Source of the DNA: Cryptomeria japonica
Taxonomy: Eukaryota > Streptophyta > Pinopsida > Cupressales > Cupressaceae
Length of the DNA: 64,000 nt
Assembly: GCF_030272615.1 (NCBI RefSeq)
Contig: NC_081414.1
Location: 312,124,164 to 312,188,163, forward strand
Reading direction: 5' to 3'
Below the pieces are notes generated by a model, which saw only the letters and a list, made by a program, of their open reading frames with translations, made no database searches and had not been told where the DNA came from. Each line of letters begins with the position of its first letter. The stretch's first letter is position 1. A program made the position numbers and the translations under genes. Positions 11,277-21,500 of this stretch are shown here, piece by piece.

Positions 11277-14200
11277 ATGGCTTCCGCATCTCATGATAGT
11301 TCTAGTGCAACTGTTGATTCTATGGACTTCATTAAGCATAAGTCGAAATACAATGCCCTGTCTCAAGTACCGGCTGGTGTTATAGTAGAAGAAGGGATTT
11401 CTGATTACATAGACTGCAAAATCGAAGACCTAGGGTCTCTTGTAATCCATTCCTAGCTGAGCTTATTATGTGGAAAGGATAAGAAGATTAAACCGAAATT
11501 CAGCATTCTGGAAAAGAAGAAACTTCAAAATGCAGTTTACTTTCTTGAAGAATTTTCAAATGATCACATTCGCATTATTCTAAGCAGGGTACACGGTGAC
11601 AAGATGTACTTAGAGTGGATGCATGATATCACACCTGAAGCGATTCATGCTATCACTAGTTTCTGCAATACAGGGGAAGTGCCAGCCCTAAGGAAGGTCA
11701 GCAAGACTGAAATGTCCAAGCTCACCGGTTCTGTGAGCAACTCACATGGTATGACCGTCAACTCAATCAAGGATGATCTGGTCAAGTATGCCTGCATGAT
11801 GATAGCTTACCAGACGTTCTCTGCCATCATAATTAATTATGTCTCTGCTGTAGTGGTAAATGCCGCTTACAGGATGATCAAAGAAGATGCATCATTTGAT
11901 CTGTGCACCTATATGCAAAGACAACTTATGTTGAATCTTAAGTCGATCAAACAGGACAATGCACTGAGATTCAAGTTCGGACAACTACCGATTGGGTTGT
12001 TCTTTTACTTCCAAGGCTACTTTCCAGGAGTAGGTGATATTCAATGGTCTGCCGACCAACTGGTAACAAAACAAATCAAGGAAAGCCTACAAGCGGTTGG
12101 AACCCGCTATCTGAAAGTGGTGAACAAATACTTTGATGAGTTCAGACGCAAGATGAGCCAAAGGATAAGAATATCTGGTGATTTAGTCAAAAAGTATGAG
12201 GAAGACATCTGCTTCACCATCAAAGTGGATGAATGCATAATGGAGGTTGTTGAGCCCAGACAGGAAGAAGTAGAGCCTATGGGCTATGAGGTAATGAATG
12301 ATATGTTAGACGGGTATGCTTCCACCCTAATTGCCTCACCCCTTGATCCTAAGGCAAAGATAACCGACACCTATTTAGAAAGGGTTACACCGGTTGCAGA
12401 ACCCTTAGAAAAGAAAGGAAAGGCAGTGCCTTCAGCATTGGCACCGGTTACTCCAGCCAGTCCCAAAGTGACCAAGTGGTCACCAGTTAAGAAGAAACCG
12501 AAAGCGGCACCTGCAAAAGTCTTCGAGAGGAAGCGGAAAACAAAAAGCAATACACCTGAATCAGAAGAAACTATGTCAGAAGAACCACCTAAGAAGAAGA
12601 CTAGGCAAACAAAGAACAAGACTAGGCAAACATAGAAAAAGACAAAGAATGAACCGACATCATCTGCACCGGTAAATATTGACATTTCTTCTTACAAACC
12701 TTTGACACATTGTCAAAGAACTATAAAGAATATTAGGAGAAAAGTGCTAAATGATTTAATTGATTGTTTTGATGACTTCAATGATGAAGAAAAAGAAGAA
12801 GTTGAACAGGAAATCATTAAGTATGTGTGTGTTAATGACCGGTCGCCTTCAGAAATTAGATCTGAGACACCGAATTCTTTGTATAATTCTTTAGACAATA
12901 AATGGCGCATTGCCATAGAAAAGGAACAAGAAATAAGGGAGGAAATATTTGCTCAACATTTTCTTGATGTATCAAATTCAGAACTTTTCAAAGTTTTGAA
13001 TAAATACAAAGGCCTCTTCTTCATGAGAAGAAGAAGACTCCTGTTACTGGAAGGAAAGGGTAAAGAAGTGATCAAGGATACACATACTCATGCTCAAGAA
13101 GCTCTTAAGATGCATCAAGTGGCTAAAGCCAACATAAAAGCTGAGCAAGAACCGAAAACTGGCAAACTGGATGAGGTGTATAACAGTGAAGAAGAACCGG
13201 TCACTGAACAAATGGACCCCATTGATGTTGACGCCTTAGATGGTGAAAATGTTGCTCAGGATACACCATCAAAAGGAATAGGATAGGAAAAGAAGGCTAA
13301 AGAAGAAAAGAAGCAACATGAAGAGGAAAAGAGGAAGAGGGAAGAGGAGAAGAAGAAGGATGAAGAAGAGAAGAAGCGAAAAGATGAAGAGAAGAGACAA
13401 GAAGAAGAGAAAAGAAAGAAAGAAGAAGAGGAGCAGAGAAAGGCTCAAGAAGAGCAAAAATCCAAGGACAAGGAAGCAGCTGAAAAGAGCACACAGATGG
13501 AGACTCCAATGGTGACCGGTAGTAAGGCTAAACCGACTGCAATTACTAGTCCTATTGACCTCTAGTCTACTAATGAATCGGAGTTGTTGCAGAGCATTAA
13601 GCTCGCTCAAGAGCGATTGGATGCTCTAAGGAGGAAAAAGGAGGAAGATGTTATCCAAGCTGCGGTGGACACTCTTACTGGTTTGATACCTGGTACGAAC
13701 CTTCCTAGTACCGATTCCTCACTTGCACAACTGAAGCTTCTATGTGTAGTTGTCGATGATTAGGTGCAAAGCTTGGAAGAGGTCGCAAAAGCAAACGCCA
13801 AGAAGGCACATCAAAAGGCTCTAGACACTACCCTGGTGAAAAAGCTAACAGAGCTCTGGTTTGATCTCCAGAAGGCACAAAAGGATATTAGAGGTGCAAT
13901 GAATGAGGGAAATCTACTACTCAACAAGATTTGCCAACCTCAGTTATTTTGTGATGATGTGCTCACTCAGAAGGACAAACTGCAATCTGATATGCAGTCA
14001 TTTATTAGCACCTTCAAGATGCCCTATGACTCCTTCTCCACCTATGGATAAACTGTTCACCAGCTTCAATTGCAGTCTGCAAGACTAGAGGCAGAGATAA
14101 GCAACCAGACACATAATTTGTAGGAACTTTAACTGGTCCTACTACCAAGACTGCAAATTCTCCAGAAGTGTTATCTAAATCTTGATGCCCTAACGGTCAC

Positions 14201-14363
14201 TCAAGAGATGAGCACGATAGATGCCATAGAAGAATAGGTATCCCAGATGCAGACAGAGAAAGAAGTGGCTACCTCCCTACTTGACTCATGGTCCCTATCC
14301 ATGAAGAAATTTTTGCAGGACTTTAAATCTGTGTTTGACAAGTTTTACTCTTTACTGTCATAA
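11277..14363 (+). pseudogene. E1 ORF2: 1,029-codon protein of unknown function
   Basis: A single frame from ATG 11277 to TAA 14361, broken only by in-frame stops (11454, 12633, 13284, 13563, 13761, 14049, 14121, 14130, 14235). Order: N-terminal globular region (residues about 1-345, with GLFFYFQGYFPGV and VKKYEEDICFTIKVD); basic Pro/Lys linker; second block (about 475-600, with LYNSLDNKWRIAIEKEQEIR); a Lys/Glu-rich stretch at 13287-13485; C-terminal helical, coiled-coil-like region. Each folded block has a counterpart in E2 ORF2. No catalytic motif of retroelement enzymes was found. ATG 11277 is the first start in frame after the leader. Not recognised as any named family. Confidence 0.75.
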
Positions 14364-14423
14364 ACACTTATTATTTTAATGAAACAGGGGTTAGTCTGCA
14401 ATGTTCTTTTTGTCATTGTTGGC

Positions 14424-14540
14424 AAAGGGGGAGAAGTATAAATTTTGAATGTTTTGATGTATACTTTCATGTTATTTCTATTAAGAAGTAGTATACATTG
14501 TATTTTCTACAAAAGGGATAGTGTATATGCTTAGGGGGAG
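14424..14540 (+). other. Extra polypurine-like tracts upstream of the E1 3' LTR
   Basis: AAAGGGGGAGAAG at 14424-14436 and AGGGGGAG at 14533-14540 repeat the core of the true polypurine tract at 14617. E2, C3 and C4 show similar clusters. Confidence 0.6.
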
Positions 14541-14616
14541 TAATTTTGATTTATGGCATATTTTTGTTGTAAAACACTTAGATGTCAAAATTTTCCTAAG
14601 TGTTGCCATCAATGCC

Positions 14617-14628
14617 AAAGGGGGAGAT
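14617..14628 (+). other. E1 polypurine tract
   Basis: AAAGGGGGAGAT directly before the 3' LTR, the expected plus-strand priming site. The preceding ATGCC is also present in C3 and C4. Confidence 0.9.
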
Positions 14629-15776
14629 TGTTGGCTTTTTTTATGATTATGTTGTGATTGTCATTGATGGACACACACTTGCTATGAGATCACTTTTTGT
14701 ATGTATGAGTTAAAGCTCAACCGGTATTTGTTCCAATCGGTATGATGTATTATAGTCTTTAGACTATCGGTGTTTTGCAGAAAGTGTTTACCGATCTGAA
14801 GCGATATGAAGACCCCAAGCAGTATGAAGGAACGAAGTGACACAACTCATATTTCCCAGTCTTCATTTTGTCAAACCGGCAACCGGTATTTCGCTTAAAC
14901 CGGTATTTTATATAAACCGGTAATACTTTGTGATGAATTACCAACCAACATTTTGTGATGAGTTACCATCCACTAATTGTTTGGCGGTGTCGACACTTTA
15001 ACGGTGTTTTTTGTGTCATGTTACAAAATGTGTCTAGATGCATTGAACCTAGGAAATTGTATTGTAATCCTATTGGACCGACATGAAACCAGATTCCTTC
15101 ATAAGGACATCATGTCTAGGGTTTTAGGTTGCTGCTAGGGTTTAAGGTGGTTGAAGAGTTTTTGTAAGTGAGAACACAGAAGAGAAGTTCAAGTCTGTTA
15201 GAGAAAGTAGAGTGTAAATGTGTTGAAGACTAAAGTAATGCTGGAATGCATTAGGAATGAACTATCAAGGATCTAACCAAGCAATCTGTGCTATTTGCTA
15301 GATCACTCACTTGTTGATTACTCACATCTTTGACAAGCCTGAAGCCCTTAACTAGGTAGGCCCAAAAAGCCTTTTGTAAATCCTCTAACAAGGTGGTTCA
15401 CATCTGTGGATCTAAAATCCTCTAGCAAGGTAGTCTTTAATCGGACTTATCTCCTAACAGAGATTGAGATTCCTAACAGGATCTGTTCTGGTAAAGAACA
15501 TTGTATGACCTTAACTGGTATGGTTCCTATTCTGCAGCTAGTTACTTGTGAGTTTCATCTCACCATGGTTTTTCCCATTTGGGTTTCCACGTTAAAATCT
15601 CTTGTGTTATGGTGTTTGTGCTTCTGTGGGTAAATGCATTATTTGCTATTTGGTTTGCTTGTGTGCTAACCGGTTTGTCTTCTAAATTGTTTTACCAGTT
15701 TAGTGTTAGTCTAGTAAAGTGTTTAAGTACATTGATTTTTGGCATACTAATTCACCCCCCCTCTTAGTATTCATCA
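14629..15776 (+). repeat. E1 3' LTR
   Basis: 1,148 bp, TGTTGGC to TTCATCA, followed by target duplication CAAGA. Compared with the 5' LTR it has about 18 extra bases near 14805 and lacks about 15 bases near 15515. Its last 186 bp are repeated at 17069-17254. Confidence 0.92.
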
Positions 15777-15849
15777 CAAGATGCCTATGACTACCCGTGA
15801 ATTGACTATTTTGAGTGCACGAGGATGAATGACATGATTTATTTGTTCC
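15591..15849. repeat. 259-bp direct duplication, left copy
   Basis: Covers the last 186 bp of the E1 3' LTR plus 73 bp of LINE-1. The copy at 17069-17327 has the same length and one visible mismatch (C at 15818, A at 17296). The two copies flank a solo LTR. Confidence 0.95.
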
Positions 15850-17068
15850 TAAAATCGCGGTCGAACCCTAGTTGGTCTCCCCTCTTCTAACTCCGAGGAG
15901 AGAGAAGGGAGGTTCGCTAGGATTCGATGGGTTTTCACTTAGGAGGAAGACTTTACATTCAAAAGAGGGGTTGAAACTCATAAGATTCAATCCCACACAA
16001 TGTAAGATTGGATGCTAAATGAATTTCAAGGGTTTGGAAAGCAAAGCTACCCTCTTTTGTAAAGAATGTTGATTAAGGAAATTAAGCTAAGGATGCATAG
16101 AAAGTCATAAAGATTCGCTTATAAACTGAGTTTAGGTTATAGGATGAAGCTGCGGACCTGGAATTAGCAGTAAAATGTCGATACGGCGCTGTCCTGCAAA
16201 TTTGAGAAAAAGTTGTTGGGACGATGGCGCCCGGCACCACGGTCCTCTGAAAAATCCGCGAAACGAAGGGGGATCTGTTCGTCTCTGCACAAGGATTCCA
16301 AATCTTCAATCTCAGCCGCGTACCTGCAACCTACACACAGAAAAGCGAAGATGATTGGGGGGTTAGGGATTAGGGGTTTGCCTTTAGGTCAAACCCCGGT
16401 TTTGGAATTAACCAAGAAATGAGCAAGTGCTGTAAATGTAAATGACTGTAATGTAAAACAAGTACTAATACCTTGTTCTAAAGATGTTTGTATCCTTATG
16501 TGCAAAGGTTTAGATGTTGTATGTTGTAGTATGTAGCATGTAATAAGTGATCTCCTCTTCAATGGTTGAATCCTTGTCTTGAATGCAACACTTAGCCTTG
16601 AATGGAGACTTGGAATGATCAATTGCTTGAATGCTTGAATGCTTGAGTATAGTTTCCACGCTTTTCACATATGTCCTTCTCATGCCAAATGAGAGAGAAA
16701 AATGTAGTTTATATACTTGTCAATTAGGGCTGATAGACTGATTTTCCCGACCTTAGGCCGACCAGGGAAGTATATTTCCAAATTGCAATCAAAAAGACCC
16801 GATATCACTTAGGAAACCGGGCCCAAAATAGGACCCAGGGACCAGGGCGCTGGGCGCCCTGGTCCTGAGGGACCAGGGCGCTGGGCGCTCTGGTCCCACC
16901 TCCGGGACAGCGGGGTGCAAGGAGGTTTAGACCAATGGTGCTTGAAAAATGCAGTTTTCAGTGTCGTGAGCAAGTTTTGGGGTCTCCATTCAGGTTGCGT
17001 GTTGCGTCGCCATCGTGAAGACCGAAATGCAGTCGAAATTGCAAGTGTCGCAATTTTAGGACGCTACA
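15844..17068 (-). mobile_element. Solo LTR of the TGTAGCGTCC family
   Basis: Minus-strand LTR of about 1.2 kb starting TGTAGCGTCCTAAAATTG at 17068. It matches the solo LTR at 45907-47185 along its length. Its left end is set by comparison: TGTTCC (15844-15849) may belong to the LTR or to the flanking duplication. A TATA-like AGTTTATATAC lies near 16705 and two 31-bp GC-rich units start at 16839 and 16870. No 5-bp target repeat flanks it; the flanks are the 259-bp duplication instead. Confidence 0.8.
16839..16900. repeat. 31-bp GC-rich palindromic minisatellite, two units
   Basis: Two units starting GGACCAGGGCGCTGGGCGC, 31 bp apart, each nearly self-complementary (GGACCAGGGCGC with GCGCCCTGGTCC). 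The related LTR at 45907 has four units. Confidence 0.85.
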
Positions 17069-17327
17069 GTTAAAATCTCTTGTGTTATGGTGTTTGTGCT
17101 TCTGTGGGTAAATGCATTATTTGCTATTTGGTTTGCTTGTGTGCTAACCGGTTTGTCTTCTAAATTGTTTTACCAGTTTAGTGTTAGTCTAGTAAAGTGT
17201 TTAAGTACATTGATTTTTGGCATACTAATTCACCCCCCCTCTTAGTATTCATCACAAGATGCCTATGACTACCCGTGAATTGACTATTTTGAGTGAACGA
17301 GGATGAATGACATGATTTATTTGTTCC
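17069..17327. repeat. 259-bp direct duplication, right copy
   Basis: Copy of 15591-15849, starting GTTAAAATCTCTTG and ending ATTTGTTCC. To its right LINE-1 sequence continues uninterrupted. Confidence 0.95.
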
Positions 17328-17866
17328 ATCTACCCCTATATTGGCTAGATTATCTGTCATCGAGTTAGCTTCTCTATACATATGGTTTATTGTGTAATCT
17401 AAGAAGCTATCTAGTAATGATAGAGCTCTGTCCAAAAGGCTTCTAAGTTCCCAATTTGGCATTGTTCTGGTTTGATTGCATTAATTATAATGGTTGAGTC
17501 ACCTTCAATTTCTAATTTAGATATTTTCAATTGCCTACACAGATTTAATCCTTCTATTAGGGCAAACATTTATGCCATGTTGTTAGTGCATTGTCCTAAA
17601 TGTATGGATTTTGAGCCAATACAACTACCATATTCTGAATGTATTATATAACCTGCACCTGCCAACCCTGGGTTTCCTCTGGATGCTCCATCGAAATTGA
17701 GTTTATACCACCCATTCCCCAGGGGTAACCATTTGCATGCTCTCCTCACCACACTTTTATCTATGCATTCCTTCCCCACAAAGGGGAGAATCTTGATCCC
17801 CTTCCATTGCTTTTTGATAAAGTTGTCCCAGTCTGTAAATATCTTGTCATGTTGTGGGATAGACAA
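17328..17866 (-). pseudogene. LINE-1 ORF2: RNase H domain
   Basis: Minus-strand frames give WYKLNFDGASRGNPG (first catalytic Asp and the usual glycine-rich turn), AGAGYIIHSEYG and later HMYREANSMTDNLANIGVDG, the C-terminal motif of plant LINE RNase H. An in-frame stop (17570) and a frame change separate the parts. The frame continues leftward into 17327-17184 and was cut there by E1. It would degrade RNA in RNA-DNA hybrids during reverse transcription. Confidence 0.85.
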
Positions 17867-18108
17867 GTTCTTGTTGTTGGTTATTTTCGTGATGGAGGCT
17901 TATATCTTTGCTATAAGTTTCTCCACCTGCATTTTTGTATCTTAAATATTCTTCTATTCCTCTCCTTCCAAATTTCTCAGATGACTATAGTTGGATTGCA
18001 GATCCATAAGTTGTGGAACACATTATTTCTTTTGATGATCATCCATCCTTTGAACCACTCCATCAGGGAGGGGATAAGAGCACTTGACCATCCTAGCTGG
18101 GCCATCAA

Positions 18109-19158
18109 CTAGTACCAACATTTTTGTGAGTAATTGCAGGTTGTAAAGATATGGTCATATGTTTCCTCATTTTCCTTACATAGGAGGCAGATTGAAGGCC
18201 CTTCATAACCTTCAAGTTTAAATTGTTCTGTAGTGAGAACCCTTCCTTGGATTGCAGCCCAGGCAAAGAGACTAGCTTTTGGGAGATGAAATTTGTCCCA
18301 GCATAGTATAGTCGGGATGTAATCCTTGCAGACCTTTTCCTCATCATATATAGTTTTGAAGCCATCTCTATAGTTGTACTGCCCATCCTTAGATTTAAAC
18401 CATATTAGTTCTTCTGATCCATGTCTGAAGATTATCCTTCTACAACTGAGTATTTGATGTAATTCTTGAAATTCGTTATCCATCATGAAAGGATGCATGT
18501 CTTTCCATTTCCACCCAATTACTAAGTTTGGTTCCATTGTTATATATTCCCTTACACAATTACCCCGTAGGATTTTCAGTTGTTCCTATATACTAGTAGT
18601 GTCCATAAGCTTGTTTATCAGAAGATGTCCCCCCCAGGAGTCTTCCCAGAACAAAGCAAATTTGCCATCACAAATATCCCAAGATAGGAAGTTGGATATG
18701 CATGTGCAACATTCCTTTATGAAATTCTAGATTCTTGAACCCTTGGGTATTTCCATATCCCTGAATACTGCTTCCCTATGATTACTCGTAAGATACTTGT
18801 TCCTAAGGATTCTGGCCCACTTGGCTTCTGAGGAGGTGTATAATCTCCATACCAGTTTGTCCCCTAAGGCTTTATTTTGCCAAAGAATTTTCCTAATCCC
18901 TATACCCCCATCACATCTCTCTTGACATATTTTGTCCCATGCTATCAATTTAAGTTTGTTCTTGTCCTTTATGCCCTGCCAATAGAAATTTTTGATTGTT
19001 TGAGTCAATTTATTGTGGGCTCCTTTTGAAAGTGGGATACATGAAAGTAGGTAGATGCGCATCACCACCAAGATTGTCTTAATAAGTGTTAATATTCCTG
19101 CCCCAGTCAGCCATAAGCCTTTCCAAGAAGATAACCTTTTCCTAACCTTCTCATTCAA
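18109..19158 (-). pseudogene. LINE-1 ORF2: RT C-terminal and zf-RVT region
   Basis: The minus strand reads SSWKGLWLTGAGILTLIK, then WDKICQERCDGGIGIRKILW, then the zf-RVT segment with LCWDKFHLPKASLFAWAAIQ and ICLLCKENEETYDHIFTTC. These are standard landmarks of plant L1 ORF2 between RT and RNase H. Stops near 18725 and 18540 divide it. Confidence 0.85.
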
Positions 19159-19379
19159 GGGATCCTAGAGTTTATTAGTCCTGATGCCTTTGTCCAAAGG
19201 CATCCCTAGATATGTGAATGGTAATTGACCAATTATGTAACCTAAAAATGATGCAATTCTAGATTCCTCCTATGTTGTCATGTTAAAAAAGAATATTTCA
19301 GATTTTTCCCATTGGCATTTTCCCCGGATGCTAACCCATAAGAGTGAAATATTCTCTTTATTTCCTTGGATTCATTCAA

Positions 19380-20805
19380 CTCATCTTTCCCCAGAATCAT
19401 TGTATAATCAGCAAACTATTGGTGAGTGCACGAGTCTACACCTCCTGTGATTTGGATACCCACAAGCCTTCCTGCTCTCTGAGATGTATCAAAGCATCTT
19501 CCTAGGGCTTCAGACATAATAATGAATAAAAATCGGGAGAGTGGGTCTCCCCGCCTCAGGCCCCTAGTTGCTCCAAAAGACCATTCCGGCTTCCCATTCA
19601 ATAGGATTGAAAACCTTGGGTTTGAGATACAAAAATGGATCCAATTTACCCATTGTTTGTTAAAGCAAAAGGCTCTCATGCAACTACAGAGGAAATACCA
19701 ATCCACTTTGTCATATGCCTTTTTAATATCTAGTTTTATCATCATGTTTGGTTGGCCTTGGGCCTGAATGGAGTGGATAGCTTCCTGTACTATGACTATC
19801 CCACCCAAAATTGATCTATTGGGAACAAAACCAGTTTGTTCTTCTGAGATGATGACTGGCAGTAATTTTTTCAACCTATTGGCCATGACCTTTGATAATA
19901 ATTTATAAATCATGCTGCACAAAGAAATGGGTCTGAACTCTTCCCATTTTGAGGGATTCTCCTTCGAGAGTAAGGCTAGGAAGGTGTTGTTGATTTCTTT
20001 CATGAATTTCCTCGCATTTCGGGTTGATTCCAGGGCATTGGTGACCTCATCTCCTAAAATGTGCCAACATTTCTGAAAAAAAACCTACAGGGAAGCCATC
20101 CGGCCCAGAGGCCTTGTCCCCTTGGAATTGAGATAGAGCAGTTTTAACTTCTTCATGGGTGATTTTAGAATTCAACATATGATTTTTGTCATTTGTTATT
20201 AGTTTAGGTATGTTTTTCAATAAGGCCCTATTGTTAAAGAGGTCCGAGCACTCCCAGTTGTTGAGAATATTTTTAAAATATTGGGTTGCATCCTTCACAA
20301 TTAGATTATGTTTAGTATTGGTCTAGCCATCGTCGCTGATGATCTGAGTAATTTTGTTTCTTTCCCTTTTTAATTTGACATTGTTGTGGAAAAATTTGGT
20401 ATTTATGTCTCCATCCTCTAGCCAAGTTTCTTTAGATTTTTGTTTCTAGAATATCTCTTCCTTGGCCAAAATATCCTCATACTCACATAGAAGCTTTTTC
20501 TCTGCCTCAGATGTTGTTTGGGTCATCCCATGTTGCATAACATCATTATTCACAAGTTCTAGTTCCTTTTCAATTCCTATCTTCTCCTCGAAGATGTTTT
20601 TGAATTTATTTTTGTTCCAATCTAGCAGTTTATGTTTAATGTCTTTCAACTTTGAGACAAGATAGTACAATTTGGATCCAACAAAGACACCTTCATTCCA
20701 CCATTTCTTGATATTAGGGAGAAACTCCTCATGTTTGAACCACATCAGTTTGAACTTGAATGGGCACCCAGATGTCTTTGCTTCCCCTAATAACTCTAAT
20801 AGCAC
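19380..20805 (-). pseudogene. LINE-1 ORF2: reverse transcriptase domain
   Basis: The minus strand shows the linker motif WLEDGDINTKFFH, DKASGPDGFPVGFF, FRPISLCSMIYKLLSKVMANR, QTGFVPNRSIL, IKLDIKKAYDKVDW (first catalytic Asp), TRGLRRGDPLS and the catalytic-turn position. There the sequence reads FADY instead of FADD (19404-19415), directly after an in-frame TAG. A frameshift near 20047 and stops at 20326 and 20444 also break it. It would copy LINE RNA at the target nick. Confidence 0.9.
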
Positions 20806-20925
20806 TGGGTAGTGGTCAAAGCTTGACCATGGTAATACTATGGCTTTTAACTCGGAGTTAAAGTCAGACAGGTCTCCTTTGAAAAAAAATCTGTCCAGAG
20901 TTTCAGCAATGTTATAGAATCATTT

Positions 20926-21500
20926 TCATCTATTATTCCATGTATGCAAGCCCAACTCAGTCTTGATTTCCAAGAGATTGTTTTCACTTATCCAATTAGC
21001 AAAGTCTCTTTGTGGTTGTTTAATGGACCTTATCCCCCCACTTTTGTCTGTTGTGCATAGAATGGTGTTAAAATCACCTCCTATGATGATGTGCTTAGCA
21101 TCCTGATTTCTTAGGAAGTGCTCTATTTCTTGCCAAACTACCATTTTCTTGTCTGTTGGGATTGGGTCATAGACATTCAGGATGATAAATTCAAGGTTTA
21201 GGCTGAGAGATCTTACTTTGCTAGCCAGCCAATTCTGCATTATAGCGCAACATGTGAAAGTGATTGAATTCATTTTCCACATTATTGCCAGCCCACCCGA
21301 AGCCCCTATAGAGTCCACCATCTCCACCTACCACTGGGTGAATTTTCTACTGAAATTGGTCATATCAACCTTTCCCAATTTTGTTTCTTGCAGCATTACT
21401 ATGTCCATAGCATATTTCATTATATTGCGCTTAATAAGGCATTGTTTGTTGGGGGCCCCCAGGCCCCTAACATTCCATGTTAGTATGTTTATTCCATTAC
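20926..21500 (-). pseudogene. LINE-1 ORF2: endonuclease domain (N-terminus)
   Basis: The minus strand starts INILTWNVRG-GAPNKQ near 21490, followed by DIVMLQETKLGKV with the catalytic Glu, GGLAIMWK, LNVYDPIPTDKK and IIGGDFNTIL with the Asp/Asn pair of the EEP endonuclease fold. Stops (near 21328 and 20925) interrupt it. This enzyme nicks the target DNA. The start overlaps the end of ORF1 (21489), as in plant L1 elements. Confidence 0.88.

Larger units (their letters stand above)
8360..15776 (+). mobile_element. E1: pol-less LTR retrotransposon of copia type
   Basis: Complete in structure: target duplication CAAGA (8355-8359, 15777-15781), two LTRs of about 1.15 kb, a primer site at 9508 and a polypurine tract before the 3' LTR. 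The 5.1-kb interior holds two long plus-strand frames: a coiled-coil/zinc-knuckle ORF (9556-10758) and ORF2 (11277-14363). No protease DSG, integrase, RT (FVDD) or RNase H motif is present, so it cannot move alone. It is inserted in LINE-1. The LTRs differ by a few percent plus indels of about 15-18 bp, so the insertion is not very recent. Confidence 0.9.

Noticed and set aside
12371-12685. Minus-strand ORF of 104 codons within E1
   Set aside because: Shadow of the Lys/Pro-rich linker of ORF2; hydrophobic runs come from antisense AAG codons.
13269-13610. Minus-strand Leu/Phe/Ser-rich ORF resembling a membrane protein
   Set aside because: Antisense of the Lys/Glu-rich stretch of E1 ORF2 (GAA/AAG codons).
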